Shown one piece after another: positions 57,928 through 64,000 of a stretch of DNA of 64,000 nucleotides. The position numbers and the translations under genes were made by a program. How positions within the stretch are numbered: position 1 is the stretch's first letter; every line of letters begins with the position of its first letter. Origin of the DNA: Nitrospirota bacterium. GTDB lineage: Bacteria; Nitrospirota; Thermodesulfovibrionia; Thermodesulfovibrionales; Magnetobacteriaceae. The notes under the pieces are model-generated. The model did no database searches, had not been told where the DNA came from, and saw only the letters and a program-made list of their open reading frames with translations. The DNA lies in contig JADFXJ010000004.1 in the NCBI GenBank assembly GCA_015233615.1, positions 1-64,000 of the forward strand, given 5' to 3'.

Positions 57928-59844
57928 CTAGTAGCCCCCTTTTTTCACGTTCATGGCTTCGGATAAAATCCGATGGGCCTCTTCGCTCCCCGGGTCTGCC
58001 TCAACCACGGACGTAAAGGTTTTGATAGCGTTGCCGGTGTCGTTTAACTTTAAATAGCTTATACCCATGTTGAATTTTATTTTTAATGAGCCGGGGTCTA
58101 TAGACAGAGCATGGTTAAATACACGCAACGAGGCCAGGAGAAGCTCCTCTTTTTCCTTTTTCCTTTCCCCGGACAATCGACCGGACTTCTGTATATAAAG
58201 ACAACCAAGGTTGTTGTAGGCGTCGATGTTATTCGGATCTGTTTTTATCGAAAGGTACAGGTATTTTTCTGCAAGCTCTAGTCGATTTTGCCCCATTTGC
58301 GAGTTTTCTATGCCCCTGTTTTCTTTGCCCGTGCTTTTACTGTCCGCGTTTACGATTGCCACGTTTGCGAGTGCGTCGTATAATATCGAAAGCTGCACGT
58401 AGCCATCCACGTCGATTATCAAAGCGGCATTCAGCTCTTTTTCGGCTTTAACGTAATCTTTAGCCATTAATAGTGCCACACCGTAGTTAGTCCTGGCGGT
58501 GGCCGAGGCGGGATTGCCATTTGCCGCGCTGGCCCATAGAGCGAGTTCATTTTGCCAGACACCAATTCTGCCGGCAAGACAAAATCCAAATGACAGGATG
58601 AGCAGAAACGACAGTACGCTTGCGGTTTTCACCTTAACGTTCGAAAAAAGAGCAAAGGACAGCAAAAAAGCATATCCCACCGAGGGCAGGTACATATAGC
58701 GCTCTCCAACCGGGTAAGCTACCCCCGAAAAGGCGATCAGAAGCGATGGCAACAGGGTAACCGCCACCCAGGCGACGAAAAAGAGTTCCCACCGGCGCCT
58801 CTTAAGGTAGAGCATGGCAGCGGCAAGCAAAAGAACCAGGTAGAAAAGCACGTTTGCAGGGTTGCCGGTAAACTGTGGCAACAGGTTCAGGTTCGTGGGT
58901 ACCAGGAGCTTTCCCACGTAATAGCCGGTAGCGTAGACCATAGATTGGACTACGCTTAAGCGGGTCATACCGGGGTAGAAAAAACTTTTCCCGCCGCTTG
59001 TGCTAAACAAGTCCGGCACACTCCCGGCACCGATTCTTAGAAGCACGTATACAACCACGGCAGCCACGACAAAATATATACCTTTGACGAGCTTTTTCCC
59101 GTCCCAGCCTGCCGACGATGCGTAACAAAGGAAAAGGATAACGAAGGATGCACCGTTTTCCTTCGACATCATGGAAAAAAGGGAAAGCACAAACACGCAA
59201 AAAAGGATCGCGTCCTTTTTTTCCACCTCGTATACAAGAATGCAGAAAAAGGCCAAAAGAAAAAAAAAGGTGGCCAGCACGTCCGTCCTGCCGGATATCC
59301 ATGCCACCGCCTCCGAGTTAACCGGATGCAACGAAAAAAACAGGGAAGCCGCCAGAGGTGGTAAAATTGTGGACAGGCGTGGTACAAACTTTTGCCCTAA
59401 CGGCTCTACCCTCCGGTCTAATGGTTCCAATCCCTGTCCCGACTGCTCCAAACCGCCGGAGGGTAAAGTCCGTGTACCGGGCGCACAATACGGTAAATAT
59501 GCCCATATGGCGTAGACCAGGAGGGCGTTGAATGAGTGCAGTAACACGTTACTCAGGTGGAATCCCTGTGGCTGCGTGCCCCACAGTGCACGATCCAGGT
59601 AGAAGGTTAAAAACACCGCCGGCCTGTAATAAGTGCCACCACTAAACAGAAACGAATAGGGGTTGCTTTTGTCGAAAACAAGGGATTCCTTAATAGTGTG
59701 GGCATCGTCCCATACGAAACCGCTCCTGAGAGTTGGCGAGTAAACCAGGAACGTTACGGTAAAGGCCACAAGTGCGGCCAATAAGTGGGACGTAAAAACG
59801 CCTTTTCCTGTAGTGGCCGTTTTAGCGGCTTCCCATTGAAACAT
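57928..59844 (-). CDS. Multi-TM glycosyltransferase-like (TMTC/GT39-like) protein with C-terminal TPRs
   Basis: FVWDDAHTIKESLVF; HLSNVLLHSFNALLVYAI; PVNSEAVAWISGRTDVLATFFFLLAF; C-terminal TPR repeats. Confidence 0.85.
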   Translation of the reverse strand: MFQWEAAKTATTGKGVFTSHLLAALVAFTVTFLVYSPTLRSGFVWDDAHTIKESLVFDKSNPYSFLFSGGTYYRPAVFLTFYLDRALWGTQPQGFHLSNVLLHSFNALLVYAIWAYLPYCAPGTRTLPSGGLEQSGQGLEPLDRRVEPLGQKFVPRLSTILPPLAASLFFSLHPVNSEAVAWISGRTDVLATFFFLLAFFCILVYEVEKKDAILFCVFVLSLFSMMSKENGASFVILFLCYASSAGWDGKKLVKGIYFVVAAVVVYVLLRIGAGSVPDLFSTSGGKSFFYPGMTRLSVVQSMVYATGYYVGKLLVPTNLNLLPQFTGNPANVLFYLVLLLAAAMLYLKRRRWELFFVAWVAVTLLPSLLIAFSGVAYPVGERYMYLPSVGYAFLLSFALFSNVKVKTASVLSFLLILSFGFCLAGRIGVWQNELALWASAANGNPASATARTNYGVALLMAKDYVKAEKELNAALIIDVDGYVQLSILYDALANVAIVNADSKSTGKENRGIENSQMGQNRLELAEKYLYLSIKTDPNNIDAYNNLGCLYIQKSGRLSGERKKEKEELLLASLRVFNHALSIDPGSLKIKFNMGISYLKLNDTGNAIKTFTSVVEADPGSEEAHRILSEAMNVKKGGY

Positions 59845-59869
59845 ATCTATCGGGAAGTCATGGAATACG

Positions 59870-60847
59870 TCATGGAATGGTAAGCGGGTGGTTTAAGATG
59901 ACGTTGCTTTGGGCCGAGCGCACCGTGTTTTGCAGGAGTATCGCTATGGTAACCGGTCCTACGCCTCCGGGCACCGGCGTTATCATGGAGGCTTTTTCGG
60001 ACACCGTGGCGAAATCCACGTCCCCTACGATTGACCCGTCAGCCCGAACGTTTATACCTATGTCGACCACTATGGCCCCTTCCTTTATCATATTGCCTTT
60101 TATGAGACCCGGCACCCCCGTAGCAGAGCACACGATGTCCGCGTTTCGCAGATACGCCTCCAGGTTTTGAGTGGACTTGTGGCAAATCGATACCGTAGCC
60201 TCCTTGGCGAGAAACATCATAGCAAGCGGCTTGCCTACGGCGAGGCTCTTGCCGATAACCACCACGTTTTTCCCGCCGAACTCAACGCCGTAGTTTTCGA
60301 GGAGCATTATGACCCCGTATGGAGTGCACGGCAGGAAGCTCGACGGCATACACGGGATAAACCCGGAACGATGGTGTACGTAAGGTCTTCCTTCAAGCGG
60401 GACGCTAGCGTCCATAGAGAATATCTGGAACATGGATTCCTCTGCGGCAAGACGTCCGACGGACACGGAACCCAGACCGTCAACGTCCTTTTCCGGCAGT
60501 ATGGAGTTTACGACGCCACGGGCGTTAATCCTTCCCGGCAGCGGAAACAGGACAAGCAGCCCGCTTATCCTCTCGTCTGCGTTAACGTCCCTTATAACGT
60601 TCAGAATCTCGTTCTGTGATGCTGAAGAGGGAAGCTTATACTCGAAAACGTTAATACCGACGTGCTCGCTTGCCTTCAGGGTAGCCATAAAGTATTTAAC
60701 CGAGGACTGGTTATCCCCGGCAAGAAGGAGAGCCAGACCCACGTCTATGCCTATTTTGTTGAGGTTAGTGACGTCTTGTTTTACTCGTTCTCTTATCTCA
60801 CCGGCCAGTTTTTTGCCGTCCAATATGATTGGACTATTTTCGTTCAA
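59870..60847 (-). CDS. folD: Methylenetetrahydrofolate dehydrogenase/cyclohydrolase
   Basis: SVKYFMATLKASEHVGI; LPEKDVDGL; PCTPYGVIMLLENYG; VVIGKSLAVGKPLAMMFL; MITPVPGGVGPVTIAILLQNT. Confidence 0.95.
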   Translation of the reverse strand: MNENSPIILDGKKLAGEIRERVKQDVTNLNKIGIDVGLALLLAGDNQSSVKYFMATLKASEHVGINVFEYKLPSSASQNEILNVIRDVNADERISGLLVLFPLPGRINARGVVNSILPEKDVDGLGSVSVGRLAAEESMFQIFSMDASVPLEGRPYVHHRSGFIPCMPSSFLPCTPYGVIMLLENYGVEFGGKNVVVIGKSLAVGKPLAMMFLAKEATVSICHKSTQNLEAYLRNADIVCSATGVPGLIKGNMIKEGAIVVDIGINVRADGSIVGDVDFATVSEKASMITPVPGGVGPVTIAILLQNTVRSAQSNVILNHPLTIP

Positions 60848-60874
60848 AATAGGTACCTCTAAATTCCGTCATTT

Positions 60875-61513
60875 CTAAATTTCGCCAATAAAGAAATTGT
60901 CTTTAACCTCGTCCGCAATGGTAGTAGCCGGTCCGTGTCCCGGCAGTACCCGGGTTTCACCGGGGAGTGTCAATAACCGCCTGAAGGAGGATTTCAATTG
61001 AGACATGCTACCGCCCGGAAAATCCGTCCTGCCCACGGAGCCCGCAAACAGTGTGTCTCCCGATATGAGCACGCCATCTGCCAGCAGGCACATCCCGCCC
61101 GGAGTGTGCCCCGGTGTATGAAGCACCTTGAAGGTGTAGCTTCCCAGTGGTATAAGGTCACCCTCCGAGACCAATAAGTCCGGCCTGGGCAGAGGGCCAA
61201 GTTGATGTCCCCAAAAGTTGGCCATATCCTTAGCCATATCGTAGATGGATAAATCTTCCTTGTGAATGATCAATGTGGCCTTCGTGGCTTCCTTTAACTC
61301 CGGTATCGCACCTATATGGTCGAAGTGGGTGTGTGTGCAAATAATATATCTGGTAATCAGAGCATTTTCGTTGATGTAATCGAGCAGTCTGTCAGGTTCG
61401 TCCCCCGGGTCGACAATCGCCGTGTCTTTTGTACTTTCGTCGGTCACGATGTAACAGTTGACTTCAAGTGGGCCTACAACCAGTCTTTTAAATGCTATAC
61501 CCATAATTGTCAT
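60875..61513 (-). CDS. MBL-fold metallo-hydrolase (glyoxalase II-like)
   Basis: THTHFDHIGAIPEL, HTPGHTPGGMCLLADGVLISGDTLFAGSVGRTDFPGG. Confidence 0.93.
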   Translation of the reverse strand: MTIMGIAFKRLVVGPLEVNCYIVTDESTKDTAIVDPGDEPDRLLDYINENALITRYIICTHTHFDHIGAIPELKEATKATLIIHKEDLSIYDMAKDMANFWGHQLGPLPRPDLLVSEGDLIPLGSYTFKVLHTPGHTPGGMCLLADGVLISGDTLFAGSVGRTDFPGGSMSQLKSSFRRLLTLPGETRVLPGHGPATTIADEVKDNFFIGEI

Positions 61514-61678
61514 TCCCCTTCCTTATCTTTAGGATAATACCACCGCTTGCCAGGCGCCAGTCAGGTGTCTTTAAATGCCAGTCAGGCGCCGGCTTGGTTT
61601 AGCGTATTCAATTTCAAGATTTATCGTGAAGTGGCCGGAGGGCCGGAGTTCCAAAGTTACGGAACATAAAAGTGGAAA

Positions 61679-61701
61679 AGGCAAGGCGTTATGCCCTGCC
61701 T
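61679..61701. terminator. Hairpin terminator downstream of atpE
   Basis: AGGCAAGGC-gttat-GCCCTGCCT with T-rich flanks on both strands. Confidence 0.75.
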
Positions 61702-61717
61702 TTTATTTTCAGGCCGT

Positions 61718-62068
61718 TTAACCGAAAAACAACTTCTGGCTAATCAGTACACCAAGTGCTACGAGAAATGCATATATACAGAGTGACTCTATGAGAGCCA
61801 GACCAACGATGAGAGTAGTAGTGATTTTACCCGACGCGCCGGGATTCCTGGCAACACCCTCACATGCCTTGCTCAAGCCGATACCCTGGCCTATTCCGGT
61901 TCCCAGAGCCGCGATTCCGATGCCGATAGGCGCGCCTATTGCAGCCATAGCCATCACGCTGCTTTTGTCGGACTTCGATTCGGCAGAGCCTTCGGCCGCC
62001 AGTACGTAAGGCGCCGAAAACAGAACGAGCATGAGAGTAAGAACTACATAAGCATAAACTTTTTTCAT
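61718..62068 (-). CDS. atpE: F0F1 ATP synthase subunit c (with signal peptide)
   Basis: AAIGAPIGIGIAALGTGIGQGIGLSKACEGVARNPGASGKI...GLALIESLCIYAFLVALGVL. Confidence 0.95.
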   Translation of the reverse strand: MKKVYAYVVLTLMLVLFSAPYVLAAEGSAESKSDKSSVMAMAAIGAPIGIGIAALGTGIGQGIGLSKACEGVARNPGASGKITTTLIVGLALIESLCIYAFLVALGVLISQKLFFG

Positions 62069-62102
62069 TTTTCACCTCCTGAGTGATATTTTTTTATCAT
62101 GG

Positions 62103-62774
62103 TCAATGCGCCTCGCTAACGGCGCCTGCTATGTACAGCGTTGTCAATAACACAAATACGAAGGCCTGAACGAAGCTTACCAGCACACCCAGCGACAGGA
62201 ACAACACAGGTACCAGCGCAGGCACCAGCATCGACAGCACCGTAAGGATTATGTGCTTGGACAGCATGTTACCGAAAAGCCTCACCGACAATGTAAGCGG
62301 TCTGGCCAGATGGCTTATCAACTCGATGAAAAACATCATTATCATGAGGGGAAGGGCGTAGATGCTCCTTATTGGCCCCAGGAACTGGTTTATGTAGTGA
62401 ACCCCGTTTATCCTGATACCGAAGTAGTGGTAAACGAAAAATACGGGCAACGCACATGAAGCGGTCACGTTTATAAATCCCGTGGGAGCCTCGAATCCGG
62501 GTATGAGACCCATCATGTTACACGTGAGTATGTACAGGCCTAGCGTGCCGATAAGTGGGAAAGCCGCGTCTGTGTGTTCTCCAAGGTTTTCCTTGCAGAA
62601 GTTATACAGGGCCTCCACTAAGGCCTCCATGAAGTTCTGAAGCCCTCTGGGTACGAGCGTCAAAGACCTCGACACGATGAAGGATACCGTGACGAGTATA
62701 ACCATCGCCAACCACGAGTAAGTTACGTATGAAGGAACACCTTCTATATGTAACAGGGCATGTGAATGTTCCAT
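62103..62774 (-). CDS. atpB: F0F1 ATP synthase subunit a
   Basis: ELISHLARPLTLSVRLFGNMLSKHIIL; LVSFVQAFVFVLLTTLYIAGA. Confidence 0.95.
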   Translation of the reverse strand: MEHSHALLHIEGVPSYVTYSWLAMVILVTVSFIVSRSLTLVPRGLQNFMEALVEALYNFCKENLGEHTDAAFPLIGTLGLYILTCNMMGLIPGFEAPTGFINVTASCALPVFFVYHYFGIRINGVHYINQFLGPIRSIYALPLMIMMFFIELISHLARPLTLSVRLFGNMLSKHIILTVLSMLVPALVPVLFLSLGVLVSFVQAFVFVLLTTLYIAGAVSEAH

Positions 62775-62959
62775 ATTTATCCTCCTTAAATCAAAGTATA
62801 TAGTACTAACTGGGAATTTAAAAAGTCAATACTTTATGTCCCGCATCCGTTAAAAAAAAAGGAGTACATTAAAGATTTTCTCCGCATAAACCGGTAACTT
62901 TAACGAATTTCCACGTTCTACAACCCTCACAGAGCATTGCAAATCGGGTACTTTTACCA

Positions 62960-63667
62960 CTAAGGCACATCGCTTTCCGTCCATTCGATTGTCTCTATGC
63001 CATCTATCTCCAAAAACCTTTTCACTACCTGTGGCCCAATATTGTCATCCGTATAATTTACTCGTATGCGATACGATATTGTTCGGGCTGATACGTTGTG
63101 TTCATAACATGTATGCAGAACGGACAACATGGAAAACTCCGATAAAATATCTCTTACCAGTAAAAGGCGATCCTCCGTATTTCTAAATTTGATCGAAAGA
63201 ATACTGTACATTCTATGAGGTAATAGTCCTTTGAGGGGAAGCACCAGATATAGATTTACGAGGATTAAACACTCGGCTATCAAGGTCTGGTAGATATATC
63301 CTGATCCAATGGATAGTCCAATCCCCGTTGCCGCCCAAAGCCCGGCGGCGGTCGTTAATCCACGAACCGTACCTTTACCTTTTATTATTGCGCCGGCACC
63401 TAAAAAACCCATACTTGCGATAGCATACGAAGCAATTCGTCCGGGGTCGACGCGTACGGTGGATTTATTCATGTCAAGGTGGCGATATAGCTCCTCCATG
63501 TGCAGAGAAAGAAGCATCATAAGACAAGCTGCCGTAGATACGACAAAATAGGTTCTAAACCCGGCGGCTTGTCCATGTGTTTCCCGTTCGAACCCTATGG
63601 CTCCTCCTAAAACCGCAGCAAGCACCAATTTGCCCGAATCGAAAAACAATACATGCCAGTCGTACAC
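62960..63667 (-). CDS. MgtC/SapB family membrane protein
   Basis: LVLAAVLGGAIGFERETHGQAAGFRTYFVVSTAACLMMLLS; RIASYAIASMGFLGAGAIIKGKGTVRGLTTAAGLWATTGIGL-like segment. Confidence 0.93.
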   Translation of the reverse strand: MYDWHVLFFDSGKLVLAAVLGGAIGFERETHGQAAGFRTYFVVSTAACLMMLLSLHMEELYRHLDMNKSTVRVDPGRIASYAIASMGFLGAGAIIKGKGTVRGLTTAAGLWAATGIGLSIGSGYIYQTLIAECLILVNLYLVLPLKGLLPHRMYSILSIKFRNTEDRLLLVRDILSEFSMLSVLHTCYEHNVSARTISYRIRVNYTDDNIGPQVVKRFLEIDGIETIEWTESDVP

Positions 63668-64000
63668 TTTTAGTCTTTCCCCCGGTGCTTTAACCCGTGT
63701 TTTTTGGTTATATGAGTCTTAACTTGAGATATCGCCATTATTATGCCATAAATCCGATCCAAAATTAAACATCGGACTTCGAACATTACGCTTCGAACGC
63801 TTTGAAACCAGAAAATTACGTCGTTTGCCCGGGTTTCGGTGGCCGGCATCTGGTTTGGTAAATATTTTGGCTTAACAATATTTTGCTTGACAGTTGTAAT
63901 TTTCGGTTGCGACGGGTTATTATTAAGAAGTTCTTGACGTTTGCGCATAGAGACGGCGGTTTTGCCCCCGGCAAGGACGATGGAGGACGGCTCACGGTGG

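Noticed and set aside
63670-63948. 92-aa minus-strand ORF
   Set aside because: No clear SD or domain and unusual composition; probably intergenic.

Overview
64-kb bacterial chromosomal window. Gene content is mostly Gram-negative-like (OMPs, lipoproteins, AmpG-like permease, F0 a/c subunits, RelA/SpoT). The taxon cannot be fixed from sequence alone; a Nitrospirota/deltaproteobacterial-type genome would be plausible, but this is inference. Left part (0-19 kb): a 3'-truncated S8-like protease with tandem FG-GAP-type repeats, response regulator and histidine kinases, RelA/SpoT, a CheB-CheR fusion, ACP-KASII, and a complete livKHMGF ABC cassette. Centre (19-39 kb): an accessory island of secreted modular proteins. 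It holds seven DUF1566 (Lcl C-terminal-like) domains in five ORFs, four clan-CD (C13/legumain-like) protease domains, an NHL-repeat protein and a four-gene minus-strand operon with a FadL-like OMP. A C-terminal domain is shared by five of these proteins. The island is flanked by two direct copies of an Rpn-family (PD-(D/E)XK) gene, the left one broken by an in-frame stop. The main finding is that the DUF1566 C-terminal halves carry a hypervariable codon patch: mostly codon positions 1/2 change, most variable codons end in C/T, and the framework is invariant. This resembles the variable regions of diversity-generating retroelements, but no RT or TR is visible in the window. Right part (39-64 kb): DUF1460 amidase and AmpG, MITE-like repeats of two families that share a C/G-rich module, a trypsin-like protease, a probable three-gene DUF262/AAA(DUF3696-like)/unknown defence cassette, 2-oxoacid:ferredoxin oxidoreductase beta/gamma, M16 protease, pnp-rpsO, a lytic transglycosylase, tRNA-Thr(TGT), a PAS-GGDEF protein, a TPR/TMTC-like protein, folD, an MBL hydrolase, atpE/atpB and MgtC. 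No CRISPR array or rRNA was seen.
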